A stretch of DNA of 64,000 nucleotides, from positions 76,318,494 to 76,382,493 of the forward strand of contig NC_134535.1 of the NCBI RefSeq assembly GCF_050624435.1, read 5' to 3'. Source of the DNA: Tenrec ecaudatus. Lineage: Eukaryota; Chordata; Mammalia; Afrosoricida; Tenrecidae. The notes under the pieces were generated by a model. It was not told the DNA's origin and ran no database searches. It was given only the letters and a program-made list of their open reading frames with translations. Made by a program: the position numbers and the translations under genes. This document shows positions 12,614-23,485 of the stretch, piece by piece (positions within the stretch are counted from its first letter, which is position 1; the number at the start of each line of letters is the position of its first letter).

Positions 12614-12790
12614 AGTGTAAGGGTGGCAGAGTGGGTCCTACATTAAACTCCTAATCGCATCAGTGGCACAAATCGACCAGCAACTCTGAGCAAGGACAAT
12701 GCATCTGTGAAGATCTTGTCTTAGTAACACACAGGGCAGTTCTACCCTCTTCCACAAGGTCACTATGAGTCAGAATCGCCTCAATGGTGA
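12614..12790 (+). repeat. AfroSINE
   Basis: The GGGTGGCAGAGTGG head, CAGCAACTCTGAGCAAGG middle, GGGCAGTTCTACCCTC block and the tail CACTATGAGTCAGAATCGCCTCAATGG are all recognisable. Confidence 0.8.
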
Positions 12791-12812
12791 GACGTGAGCA
12801 TGAAAAGAATAG

Positions 12813-13758
12813 CTGTACCCTCGAATATAAGGCGACCCGAGTATGAGCCGAGGAACCTAAGCATTACCTGGGACACCAGCAAAACTGACCGACTGGAGTA
12901 TGAGCCTAGGGTGGAAAATGCAGAAGCTATTGGTGAGTTTCAACAATCAAAACAAATGAAAATGAAATTGCTAAAAATTGAGACATCAGTGTGGTAATAT
13001 ATTTAAATATTTATTTTAAATAAAAATCATAAATAAAAGGACAGGCCAATTAACATTAGTAAACCAGCACAGTAAGTGGAAAATAGGTTCAACAAAAACA
13101 ATAAGGTATCAACAATGATACCTTAAGAGTACTATTCCCTGAGCTCAATCAGCAACCAAGCTAAAATGTAAAGAGTTAAAATCCTTCAAAACTGGATTCC
13201 TCATCATCATCCGTATCCCAATGCAGAGCTTCAGCTGGTGTGAGGTCATCATAGACGCTGTCCTCACTGAGATAGCCGGCATCACCATCACTGCTGTCAT
13301 TTTCATACAAAGCGCAGTCTTCACTGCCATCCACAGCATTACTAATGCTACATTTCTGGAAGGCACGTCGCACCATGTCTTCTGGAATGTCTTCCCATGC
13401 ATCTCGAACCTACTTTGCTATTAGCTCCATGTCAGGCTTCATGAGATTTCCTCCTTTTGTTAGTCAGGCTTGACCAGATGACATCTATTCATAGCACATC
13501 CTTTGCACATGGTCTTTAAAAGGCTTATTCAAAGATACACGTCATAGGATGACTGATTGGTTAGATGTGAGTAAGCAAACATTCAAAGCCCTACAGTGTC
13601 AACGGGGCTTTGAATGAACAGCGGGGAAACAGCAATCATGCACGAGATAACTGGTGCTCATCCCGTTACCTGGGGGTGGGGCAGTGAGATGTTACACCTC
13701 ACTGGGGTACCACTGATGCGTGGATAAGCCGAACTCCTTTTATACACGAGTATATACA
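12813..13758 (-). mobile_element. pogo/Tigger-like DNA transposon, internally deleted
   Basis: Terminal inverted repeats: the left end reads GCTGTACCCTCGAATATAAGGC and the right end, reverse-complemented, reads CTGTATATACTCGTGTATAA. Both continue into the typical CGAGTATGAGCCGAGG repeats. TA lies at both flanks (12810-12811 and 13759-13760), as expected of the Tc1/mariner-pogo superfamily. On the minus strand, 13376-13176 encodes a transposase C-terminus with FQKCSISNAVDGSED, followed by an acidic tail ending DDDEESSFEGF. That matches the end of pogo DDE transposases in JRK/Tigger-type proteins. At 0.95 kb most of the transposase, including the DDE catalytic core, is missing, so it is non-autonomous. 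Confidence 0.7.
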
Positions 13759-13841
13759 GTAGATTGCCTTGAAGAGATCACCGGTAATGTTCTAACTTGG
13801 TAAAGAAGGAATACATTTAGTCTTAAAAGAAGTACAAACTG

Positions 13842-13983
13842 ATACTTACCTGGCAGGGGAGATGTCATGATCACGAAGGTGGTTTTCCCAGGGCGAGGCT
13901 CACCCATTGCACTCCGGGTGTGCTGACCCCTGCGATTTCCCCACATGTGGGAAACTCAACTGCATAATTTGTGGTAGTGGGAG
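13842..13983 (+). pseudogene. U1 snRNA retropseudogene, 3'-truncated
   Basis: Begins ATACTTACCTGGCAGGGGAG, the 5' end of U1 snRNA including the 5'-splice-site recognition sequence. It continues through stem-loops I-III to the Sm-site region ATAATTTGTGGTAGTGG, then stops about 20 nt short of the normal 164-nt end and runs into an A-rich tail at 13985-13995. Imperfect 14-base direct repeats flank it (AGAAGTACAAACTG on the left, AGAAACACAGACTG on the right). Truncation, A tail and target duplication point to LINE-mediated retroposition rather than a U1 gene. No snRNA promoter element (PSE) is apparent just upstream. Stem-loop II has ACCC/GGGU where human U1 has AUCC/GGAU, a paired change. Confidence 0.88.
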
Positions 13984-13999
13984 CAAAAAAAAGAAACAC

Positions 14000-14900
14000 A
14001 GACTGATGTTCCTCAGAAGCAAGATCGCACCACCAGACAAGATCAAATCAAAGACCATTAAGGTAGCCCAGGACTGAACAATGTTCTCTCTGTTATACAG
14101 TAGGTTAACATGAACCACAGCAAGAAAACATTAGTGAGGGTCTCCAAGGGGCACAACTTGACCAGGTGACACTCTGGCAATGGCTGGGGGATCGGCCAAT
14201 GTTGGGGTCTAACATATGGTGGTAGAAGGTCAGATTCTTCAGGGGGTGCTGGATAAATTTTTTTCTGAGTGGCTTTTTGGGTGTTTATACTAGGAGTTGG
14301 AGATTCTTTCACGGGTGGTGAAGGGGGAATTTGACAGCATGATATGGAACCCAGACTTACCTCCGGAGGTGAACCTGGTAGGCTCCAAGTGCAGCAGTTA
14401 GCTGAGGGGTTCCTGTGCGAAGGCAAGACTGGCTCAGTGAAGTTTTCCGGGCCCTGGAACATCTCGGGAGGTCCCTCCTCTGAAGCCTTCTCCCACCTGG
14501 GGCACCTGGCCGGCCGAGGCTCTGTTCCAGATGGCACAGTGTCTACCTCGCAGGGGCCTCCAAAATATTTTATGCTGTGAGAGATTAATGACCACTCTAA
14601 GGCCTCAAATCCAAATTAGGAGACTTTATTAAGCCGGCAGCCATAGGAGGACTAGTGTCAGGTAAAACCCTGTGGCACAGAACAGCAGCTAGGCAGGGTA
14701 ACTAAAGGCCAAAACCTTCTCCTGGTTTTCAAGCTGCAAAGTACAAAATGCCAGCTGCATCCTGATTTTCCACTCTGATTAGCCTGGTGATTAAAGAACC
14801 TAAAGGAAGCATTAGTCAACAATAGTATTCATACATAGTATTTGGGGATGAGATTTACAACAACATCCTGGAACAAGGTAGAGAGTAATCTGAAGGCTAC
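14000..14900 (-). mobile_element. Gammaretrovirus-like ERV (ERV1) fossil, LTR and gag-leader remnant
   Basis: Read on the minus strand, an LTR (about 14900 to 14575, left limit uncertain) carries AATAAA near 14627. It is followed by a primer-binding-site-like TTGGAGGCCCC near 14560. A proline-rich gag-like region follows, with LLPPYV resembling the PPPY late domain of gammaretroviral gag. It is an incomplete, broken remnant; pol, env and the second LTR are not seen here. The family call is from layout and memory. Confidence 0.5.
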
Positions 14901-15047
14901 ATACTTCTGCTGTAAAATTACCAGGACAGAGGACATGGCCATAAGGAATTATGGCATCACCTTAAGAGGGGGGAGCAGTCTGGGAGGAGGCATAATATTG
15001 TGGGTAGGCTTACCTACCGACAGTAAGGTATGTGTCCTAAAGAAAAC

Positions 15048-15128
15048 CCCCCATAAAATCCTATAGGACAGTTTTACTCTTTCATGTAAGGTCACTATGT
15101 GTAGGTATTGACTCAATGACATATGACA
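15048..15128 (+). repeat. AfroSINE 3' fragment
   Basis: Only the tail is recognisable: CCTATAGGACAGTTTTACTC, then GGTCACTATGTGTAGGTATTGACTCAATGAC. Confidence 0.6.
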
Positions 15129-15224
15129 ACAACATTATCTTCAATATGCTGAAGACTTGAATTGTTTTAATAACAGACTGCTGTAGCCATTTTCGTAGAG
15201 CATGGATTTATATGCCAAAGTGCT

Positions 15225-15630
15225 AACAAATATACACAGCCATGTTCATTGCAGCAATATTAAAAATAACAAAAAGATGTAAGCAACCTAAATGTCCATC
15301 AGTGAAAGAATGGTTAAATAAACGTTGGTACATACACACAATAGGATAGTACATGTCCCTAAAGACTCCTGATGAAACTATGATTATCTCATGACATAGA
15401 TAGAATTTGAGGGCATGTTGAGTGCGTTTAGTCAATCACAAAAGAGTAATATTGAATAAAGGATAAATACTTATACAAAATCAAAAAATATTTTCACAAA
15501 GCTATAAGAAACAGACTTTAACAGTAACGAGGGAAAGGAAGGAGAAGTCAGAGGCTGGAGTGTAGACATGTGTTCACCTGGATGAAGAGGAAAACAACAT
15601 CCAACAAGAGGGTGATAGACAAAAAATTAT
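15225..15630 (+). repeat. Old L1 (L1M-type) 3' UTR
   Basis: Contains TTCATTGCAGCAATATT, CCTAAATGTCCATCAGTG, and GGATAGTACATG, the standard landmarks of mammalian L1M 3' regions in sense orientation. It ends in an A-rich, diverged tail. Confidence 0.75.
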
Positions 15631-15682
15631 GTAAACAGGGAAAGTCATGGGGATATTGATAATTTAATTGACTCATAGTGAT

Positions 15683-15812
15683 CAGATGGGACAAGGTAGA
15701 ACTGCCCCTGTGATTTTCTAAGACTAACTCTTTACAGGAGGAAGAAGCCCTGTTTCTCCCACAGAGTGACTGATGGTTTGAACTGTTGCATAACTACTAT
15801 ACCACCAGGGCT
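15683..15812 (-). repeat. AfroSINE
   Basis: Minus-strand copy: GGTAGAACTGCCCCTGTG, CTAACTCTTTACAGGAGG, then the tRNA-like head complement CTATACCACCAGGGCTC at the right end. Confidence 0.8.
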
Positions 15813-15984
15813 CGTCAAACTCTCACCTAGTTCCCCATGAGAAAATTTGTTTTAACTATGGCTGTAGTGATTAATAAAGAAATAAATAAGTATAACATTA
15901 CAAATAGATTAATTGACAGGTCAGAATAAAATATTTTGTCCAACATCTTTTGATGGTAGTTAATAACTGTTGTCAATTTGAGAC

Positions 15985-17733
15985 TTAAGAGTGAAGGGGT
16001 GCTGGGGCGAAACACTAAGGGCATGCAACAGAGCATCAAGGGGAGCAAAGCAATTAAGTCCCTGAGGAATACCAAAACTAGACTTTGGGGAGAGAGTTTG
16101 GCTCCCCATCAGACTCAACTGGAAAACACTCCTAAATGTCATAAACAGACCTCGAATCATATGTAGCTTTTTCCTTTTTTTCATTGGCTTTTCTTTTGTT
16201 GCTGTTATATTGTTTGTTTGTTTTTTATTGTTGTTGTAGGTTTTGTCTTCCTTTGTTGTTTTATTTGGCTTTGCCTGTTTTTTGCACTTATTAATGTCTC
16301 TGCATGTCTATCTAGATAAGTTCGGTAGGATAAACAATTTGGAGATGAAAACAACAGGACTGACAGCTCTGGGGGGGCACAGGAGAAAGGGAGGCGGGAG
16401 AAAAGAAGAGGCATTATAAACAAACCTAGGGACAAAGGAACAACAAGTGAACTAAAATTGATGGAAAGAAGGGTGTAGGACAGGATGCTTAGTGGGACTT
16501 AATCATGGACAATGTAATAGCAAGGAATTACTGAAACCCAAATGAAGGCTGGACATGATAGTGGGATGAGAAGAAAGTATAAGAAAATAGAGGAAAGAAC
16601 TAGGAGGCAAAGGTGTTTATAGAGGTCTAAATATAGGCATATACATATGTAAATATATTTTTACATAATGATAGAGAAATATAGCTATGTGTATATACTT
16701 ATATGTTAAGTATTAAGGTAGCAGATGGACATTGGGCCTCTACTCAAGTATTCCCTCAATGCAAGAACACTTTGTTCTTATAACCCGGCATTCTGTGATG
16801 CTCACCTTCCCTACATGATCACCAAAGACAAAATGGGTGCATAAGCAAATGTGGTGAAGAGAACTGATGGTGCTTGGCTATCAAAAGATATAGCATCTGG
16901 GGTCTTAAAGGCTTGAAGACAAGCAGCCATCTAGCTGAGAAGCAACAAAGCTCACATGAAAGAAGCACACCAGCCCCTGTGTGATCATGAGGTGTTGATG
17001 GATCAGGTAGCAAGTATCAAAAACCCAGGACAAAAATCATACCAATGTGAATGGGGAGGGGGTGCGGGGATGCATGTGTGTGTGGGGAGGGGGGGCAGAG
17101 TGGAGACTCAAAGCCCATCTGTAGACAACTGGCCATCCTCTTACAGAAGAGTTACAAGGAAGAAATGAGCCATTCGGGGCACAGTATAGCACCAATGAAA
17201 CATTCGACTTTCCTCTAGTTCTTTAATGCTTCCTGTCCCCCCACCCCTGCTATCATGACCTCAATTCTATCTTAAAATCTGACTAGACCAGAACATGAAC
17301 ACTATTACAGATAAGAACCTGCAACACAGGCAACCTAAGACAGATAAACCCCTCAGGATCAATAACGAGACTAGAGATACCAAGGGAAGGTGGGGGAAGA
17401 AAGGGAGAATCAATCACAAGGATCAATATATAACCCCCTTTCAGGGGTATGGACAACAGAAAAGCGGGTGAAGGGAGAGAGCAGATGATGTAAGATATGA
17501 AAATAATAATGTGTAATTTATCAAGGGTTCATGAGGGAGGGAGGAAGAATGGAGGGAGGGGAAAAATGAGGAGCTGATTGAAAGCACTCAAGTAGAAAAA
17601 ATGCTTGAAAATTATGATTGCAAAATATGTACAAATGTTCTTGACACAATGGATGTATTTATGGATTGTAATAAGAGCTATAATAGCCCCCAATAAAAGT
17701 ATCAAATAAATAAATAAATATTAAAAAAAAGAC
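15985..17733 (+). repeat. Afrotherian L1 3' UTR copy
   Basis: Starts near GGGGCGAAACACTAAGG and includes CATGTCTATCTAGATAAG, AAGTATTAAGGTAGCAGATGG, GGGTGCATAAGCAAATGTGG, GGGTCTTAAAGGCTTGAAG, a purine tract and the end GTAATAAGAGCTATAATAGC with CAATAAAAG and an AAATA-rich tail. It supplies the un-inverted reference for the rearranged copy at 57775-59117. Confidence 0.8.
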
Positions 17734-17734
17734 T

Positions 17735-18225
17735 GAAGGGGTGGAGTTTAGCCTGTCAATCAGCTCACAGCTTGACGACCTCATTTGGAGACACTAAGGA
17801 GATGAAGAGCTTGCTGCAAGGGGACGCAGACTTACTCCCTGACATTACTGATGATGAGCTTGATGGAGCTATGCTGATGCAGCCAAAGCCCGAAGCTAGA
17901 AGAACCACGTGGAGACCCATGCCAGTGCTGAGATGCTTCTACCACCACTGGATTCACGAGACTTTCCACCCACTGGCCTGGGATCTTCTTGCAGTCATTG
18001 CATGTGTTTCAGAAGTCTGAAGAGGAATTTATAGGTTAGTATGGGACATATGGGCTAATATCAGATTTTGGACTTGATCTGGGCTGTGCTGTTCTTTTTT
18101 CTCAATATTCAATTGCTCTTGTATATAAAGCTCTTTCTTATACTCATATGCGTGTTCATGAATTTGTTTCTCTAGTCTACTCAGACTAACACACCCACTA
18201 TAACAGCCCCAATACAGAAAAGTGT
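17735..18225 (+). repeat. LTR-like interspersed repeat (family A)
   Basis: A roughly 490-bp repeat ending GTTTCTCTAGTCTACTCAGACTAACACAC. The same end appears reverse-complemented at 63865-64000, so this is a dispersed family. The ending resembles that of MaLR-like LTRs; classification is uncertain. The apparent ORF 17772-18020 has no known domain. Confidence 0.5.
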
Positions 18226-19257
18226 AGACAAAAAGATCCAAAACAAATGTATGATTCTTTGAAGGACAGAAAACTAGAGACAAAACAGGAGTTTGTGGAA
18301 AAAGAACCCATGTAATCTTCTGCAGTTTTGAAAGCCAACTTACAAGCATCCGTGGAAATTTTTCCAAGGAATGAGATTTTCCAAATTTAATGTACATATT
18401 AATCATTTTGAATATTTATTTAATTATTCACCTCCTTTTACCAGTAAACGGAAAGGAAACTCCCACCAAGACCAACCAGAGAAATAAGGCACAGTTTGGA
18501 TGGTATAGGAAATAAGGGAAAAACTACGGAGAAAGTCCCAGGCCCAGGCACTGGTAGCTGCCTCAAACAAACCTGGACCAGGGCCTCAATGCAAATCCTT
18601 GTTGCTAGTGTGAATAATATTAACAACAAACAGAAGTCTAATGCTGGAGGAGAGTCTGAAAACTTTAGAGAGCAACCCTTCTGTGGCCCTGGTGGGCAAG
18701 GTAAGCTGAAAACGGAGCATAGAGTATAACTATTAAAACACAAACAAACCTCTGACATACAAGCCCACACTCTAAGAAAATGGCAGCAGCAGCCTATTTT
18801 AAGACCATTCAAGTCTGCTGGACACCAAAGATAATGTTGTTTTGTGCCATTGAGTCAACACCTACACCTAATGACCCTCTGTGAAAGAATGTAACTGTCC
18901 CATATGATTTCCTAGGCACATGGTCTTGACTAAATTGATTCAATCCTCAACACTAATTGTTTGATAACATAAGATGCATGTTGAATCTTACATTTCTATA
19001 GTTTTTAACTTAGTATGGTTTCATCTAAACAAATGTCTGGTATTCATTAAAAGGGGGCGGGGGGAAGGTAGGAATGAAACAGAAAGAGAGAAAAAGCATT
19101 GTCAAGACATAAAGCAAACATCAGTGTCATAATCAAACATACTCAAGGTTTTGAAACTCTCAGGGTTAAACTCATGTTAATGTGTTGAAGACCTAATGTG
19201 AAAATTGAACAACGTGCATGCAAGAATGGATGACTCATCATAAATATGGCTATAATG
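18226..19257. other. Gene-free stretch with a diverged AfroSINE piece
   Basis: Apart from a minus-strand AfroSINE remnant at 18838-18935 (GCCATTGAGTCAACACC, then AACTGTCCCATATG), nothing recognisable. The ORFs on both strands at 18438-18812 overlap one another and show no motif. Confidence 0.4.
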
Positions 19258-19361
19258 CAAACCCAAACCAAATTTACTTCTATGGAGTTGAGGCCGACTC
19301 ATATAAAAAAGGTAAAGTGGAAATACTAGAAATAAATGATATAAATGCATATATAATAATT

Positions 19362-19900
19362 GAGGTTATATGTCAACGTGGCTTGGCCAGGATTCTCAGC
19401 GGTTTTGCATTAAGACCTAGTTAGTCCCTATGATGAGAGCACCTCAAGGTGGTGGGCTTTGTCCAATAGAAGTAGATGCTAGAGAGAAGCTCTCTTGCTT
19501 CTTATTGAGTGTAGATCCTGCATCTGGGTCTTTGTTGACCTCCAGTGCTTCAGAGTGAACCAACCATCTGCTCAAGTTTTGCCTGGTGATCCTGGGAGTT
19601 GTGGCCAGCCTGCCATCTTACCAGTAAACCTTAGATTCATTAGTCTCTACAACCACATGTCTGACCTACCAATTTTGGGTTCATTGATCTTGGGTTCATC
19701 AGCCCTGATGACTCGGTAAGTGAGCAGCCTGCCCCTAGCCTAATATCTCATCCAAAGACTTGGAACTTGCCCAAACTTTAGAACTTGCCTAGTTGCACAG
19801 CTGTCGAATACAATGCTACTTCAAATGTTCTATAAGAACCTACAACGACAACATGCTTCCAATTCCTTTCTTTCATTACTTAAACTGTTGGTGCTACAAA
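19362..19900 (+). repeat. Unclassified interspersed repeat
   Basis: Begins near TTATATGTCAACGTGGCTTGGCC and includes GATCCTGCATCTGGGTC and GAGCAGCCTGCCCC. It has the look of a dispersed afrotherian repeat, possibly LTR-derived; I cannot name it. Confidence 0.35.
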
Positions 19901-19961
19901 TTTTACTTACTGATTTTATGTTTCATATACATTTAAATAATCATTTTCTATATACTATCAG

Positions 19962-20052
19962 TCTTTCTCCCACAGAGCAGCTGGTGAGTTTGAACAGCCA
20001 ACATTGAGGTCAACAGCTTAACATTTAACTCACTGGACCACCAGGTCTTTTA
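19962..20052 (-). repeat. AfroSINE 5' half
   Basis: Reverse complement of the tRNA-like head: TTTCTCCCACAGAGCAGCTGG, GGTCAACAGCTTAAC, CACTGGACCACCAGG. Confidence 0.7.
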
Positions 20053-20660
20053 GAACAGTGGAAAAAATACAGTAAAATAGAAAGTCTGGGATCGATCCAT
20101 AAATATAAGGAAATGCATTTAAGAAAAGCTAACACTGATGGCCATTGTGGGAGGAAAGGGTGACCACTAGACTTAGGAATAAATAGTGTATATTGAGTTA
20201 ATTACCCCCACTCTTTATTGGCTGAAAGAGATCTTTCAGTTTAGTTAGATCCCTGTATGTTTTGAGCTAGACAAAGCAGTAATTAAGTAATATATGAATT
20301 CTAATTTGTTCTTAGTAGGTGCAGTGAATGAACTATATGATTGGTAGAAAAAAATAGTATGATGAATTAATTCTTATTGTCTCTGAAATTAAACATTAAG
20401 ACTAATTAAGATATCTAAGAAGAACTGCCTTGAATGGAAATAAGAATATGCCCTGTATGACAACAGCATATCCTCTACTAGTTTTCTCCTAAATTCAAAC
20501 TAAGGAACCAAAAGACAGTGTAAAAAAGAAAAGTAATGAGAATTAGATTGTGACTTGATATTCTGACTTTTTATGTAGGACAACTGATGTGATTATTGGT
20601 GCATTTCTTGTCTCTGTGCATACTACCCCCAAAAGTTTCTGTTTAAACATTTAATCTTGC

Positions 20661-20719
<59 letters not shown>

Positions 20720-20729
20720 ATCTATCTAT
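20661..20729 (+). repeat. (ATCT)n microsatellite
   Basis: About 17 tandem ATCT units, with one slip near the right end. Confidence 0.97.
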
Positions 20730-20954
20730 TTCAGGCTATCATCATTTCCAGAGCCAGAGAGAGTTGTCAACACTCATTGGTCTTTGTCCATTTTTGAGCC
20801 ACAGAATCGAGAGAAATAGCATTTTCTACATTGATGAGATAGCAAGCAGACCCAATTTGGGTGTGAGTGAAAACAGAGCAGTGCTAGTCTCTGTGCCATT
20901 TGGACTGTAGTAACCTTGCATATCACCTTTCTTTCTTTTTAGAAATAGAGGAAC

Positions 20955-21165
20955 TTAAAAAATCATTTTATTGGGGTCTCATAGAACTATTATCACAATC
21001 CATATATACAGCAATTGTATAAAGCATGTTTCTATACCCTCATCATTCTCAAAACATTTGCTTTCCATATGGGCCCCTGGCATCAGCTCCTCCTTTTTTT
21101 TCCCCACCCTCCCTGCTCCCATGTCCTTTAGAATCATGATTATATCAATAGTTTCAGAAAACTCA
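20955..21165 (-). repeat. L1 3' end fragment
   Basis: Minus-strand 3' terminus: CATTTTATTGGGG, ATCACAATCCATATATACAG, CATTCTCAAAACATTTGC and the pyrimidine complement of the purine tract. Confidence 0.75.
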
Positions 21166-21214
21166 TTTGACACTATTCAACCCCCGTTTTATTAAAAACT
21201 ATTAGCAAAATAGA

Positions 21215-21480
21215 AATAGAAGTCAAATTATTCAACATAATAAAGACCACATACAAAAAGACAAAAAAACAATATCACATTCAATGGGGGGAAAGTGAAA
21301 ACATTTCCCTGGAAGACTGGAACTAGACAAGGATTCCTCTTATCACCGTTCTTCAACAGCATCATGCTGGAAGTCTTAGAGAAAACCATTAGAGGACCAA
21401 AAGAAATTAAGGCAATACAATTAAACTAAGAAGAGATGAAGTCACAATTTGCAGGTGATAGGATTTTATAGAGAGAGTGA
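21215..21480 (+). repeat. L1 ORF2 reverse-transcriptase fragment
   Basis: Sense-orientation remnant of the L1 RT domain: translated pieces around 21275-21400 resemble the stretch of ORF2 with a G-R-Q-G-x-PLSP-type motif (here TGGAACTAGACAAGGATTCC). Degenerate, with no open frame. Confidence 0.6.
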
Positions 21481-21911
21481 ATAGAATAGATTTACCCAAT
21501 GCAATCCATCTTTTGATCTCTTGATCGCTGCTTCTGTGAGCACTGATTATGAATCCAAGCAAGAACAAAACTCTTGATAACTGAAGAAGTCATGTAAGGA
21601 GGGCCTTGTCTTATGTCATGTATCTGTCTAGGACAGTGCGCAAATGTCTGTCCTAGCTGGTTCTCACAAACTGCTTCCTTACTGCAAACGGTAAGGAATT
21701 TGGGGAACAGCTGCAAACAGTGTTCCCTAGTAGCAGTAAACAGGAGCAGTACGGGCTGAGATACGGAACTCTCAAGGCTACGAAAAATTCAAACGTGGGA
21801 ATAGCAACTTTATCTGGGAACACTGCCAGTACTTAGTACATGAAAATAAAGTGCTGTGGCCCATCAGGGCTGCAGTTTGTACCATCTCGGTGTCTATTTT
21901 GTGCTGTAGTC

Positions 21912-21942
<31 letters not shown>

Positions 21943-21958
21943 CGTGCGTGCACGCGTG
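21912..21958 (+). repeat. (TG)n-(CG)n alternating purine-pyrimidine tract
   Basis: Strict alternation of TG, CG and TG/CA steps for about 47 bp, a Z-DNA-prone sequence type. Confidence 0.95.
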
Positions 21959-22074
21959 TCTGTTTGGTTCTTTGTTCATTCTCTCTACTTGGAAACCGCG
22001 GCAACAACTTCAACACTTTCTCTATCGGTGCAGTTGTGAGGATTTGTTCTTTTTTACATTGAATCATAATCCAT

Positions 22075-23485
22075 ACTGAAGGTTGAAATCCTTAATTTTC
22101 ATCAGCAACTGCTTCAGTTCCTCCTCACTCTCAGGAAGAAAGTTTGTGTCATCTGCATATCACAGGTTCATAAGCCTTGCTCCAATCCTGATGCGGTATT
22201 CTTCAACATATAATCTAGCTGCTCTGATTATTTGCTCAACATACAGATTATATAAATATGGTGCGAGGAGACAACGCTGGCCCACAACATTCCTGAATTT
22301 TAAACAATGCATTATTTCCTTGTTCTGTTAGCATAACTACCTCTTGATCCATGTATAAATTCCGTATCAGTACAATGAAGTGCTCTGGAATTTCCATTCT
22401 TTTCAAGGTTACCCATAGTTTGTTATATCCACACAATCTAATACATAAGCATAGTCAATAAAGCATAACTAAACATCTTTTGAATATCCTCCACTTTCCG
22501 ACAAGATCCATTTGGCAACAGCAATAATAGCCCTTGTTCCAGGTCCTCATCTGATTCAACCCTGAACATCTAGCATCACCCTGACAATGTATGGTGCAAC
22601 TGTTGTTGGATGATCTTCAGCAAAATTTTAGTTGCGTGTGATATCAATTGTATTGTTCTATAATTTGAGTATTCTATTGAGTCAACTTTCTTTGGAATGA
22701 GTACGAATATGGATCACTTCCAGTAAGTCGGCCAAGTAGCTCTTTTCCACATTTCCTGGCATAGATGAATAAGTACTTTTAGTGCTTCATCATTTCAATT
22801 GGTATTCCTTCAATTCCCGGAGCCTTGTGCTTTCAGTGAAGCCTAGACTTCTTCAGTACCATTAGTTCTTGTTTATATCCTTCCTCCTGAAATGGTGGAT
22901 TGTCCGCTAGTTCTTTTTGGTACGCTAACTCTCTATATTCTTCCCATCTTCTTTGGATAATTCCTGCTGACAAGTACCTAGGATATCAATATTTATGAAT
23001 TCCATTTTATCTTTTGATGACTTCCAATTTTCCTAGTTTTATGCTTTGCACATTACAAGTTCTGATCTTTGCAGCTTCTTCTTACCCTCAGTCATGCCCC
23101 ATCAGCAGATGATGATCTCTTAGGCTCTATTCCCATGGACTTTGCCCACTCTTGTGACCATGGCAGACTCCACCCCAAGACAACAGGTCCTCCGGAGTCA
23201 CATTTCCAATTTCCTCTTACCTGAGGGGACCATCCTTGAGCACTTTCTCTGGTAATGTTCTGCTTCCTTTCATGAGACCTTCAGTATCTGAAAATGTTTA
23301 GATTTTATGCATATGTTTCTGTGGCTACTTCCTCTGGAGTGGACAGTCAGTTCCTTCTTTGGAGTCTACTCTTAGTATGGAAGGTCCACTGAAACCTGTT
23401 CACTGTGTGTGACCTTGCTGGCATTTAAAACACCAGTAACATAGCTTCTAGCATCAGCAATAACATACCATATTATGGCAAACTG
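22075..23485 (-). repeat. RTE-type LINE, internally deleted
   Basis: Read on the minus strand, 23485-23040 is an RTE 5' region as in afrotherian RTE elements (AACAGGTTTCAGTGGACC, CTAGGAAAATTGGAAGTC), ending in the start of the endonuclease. It then jumps, near 23030-22990, into the reverse transcriptase: LCFIDYAYVLDCVD near 22450, IRNLYMDQEVVML near 22370, and the YADDT catalytic motif near 22165, then SEEELKQLLMKIKDF. Most of the endonuclease is missing, and stops and frameshifts are frequent, so the copy is dead. Confidence 0.8.

Noticed and set aside
13842-13983. Functional U1 snRNA gene
   Set aside because: The 3' stem-loop is missing, an A-rich tail follows, and no PSE or 3' box is apparent.
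20661-20729. Regular direct repeats that could suggest a CRISPR-like array
   Set aside because: A 4-bp microsatellite without spacers, in a mammalian genome.
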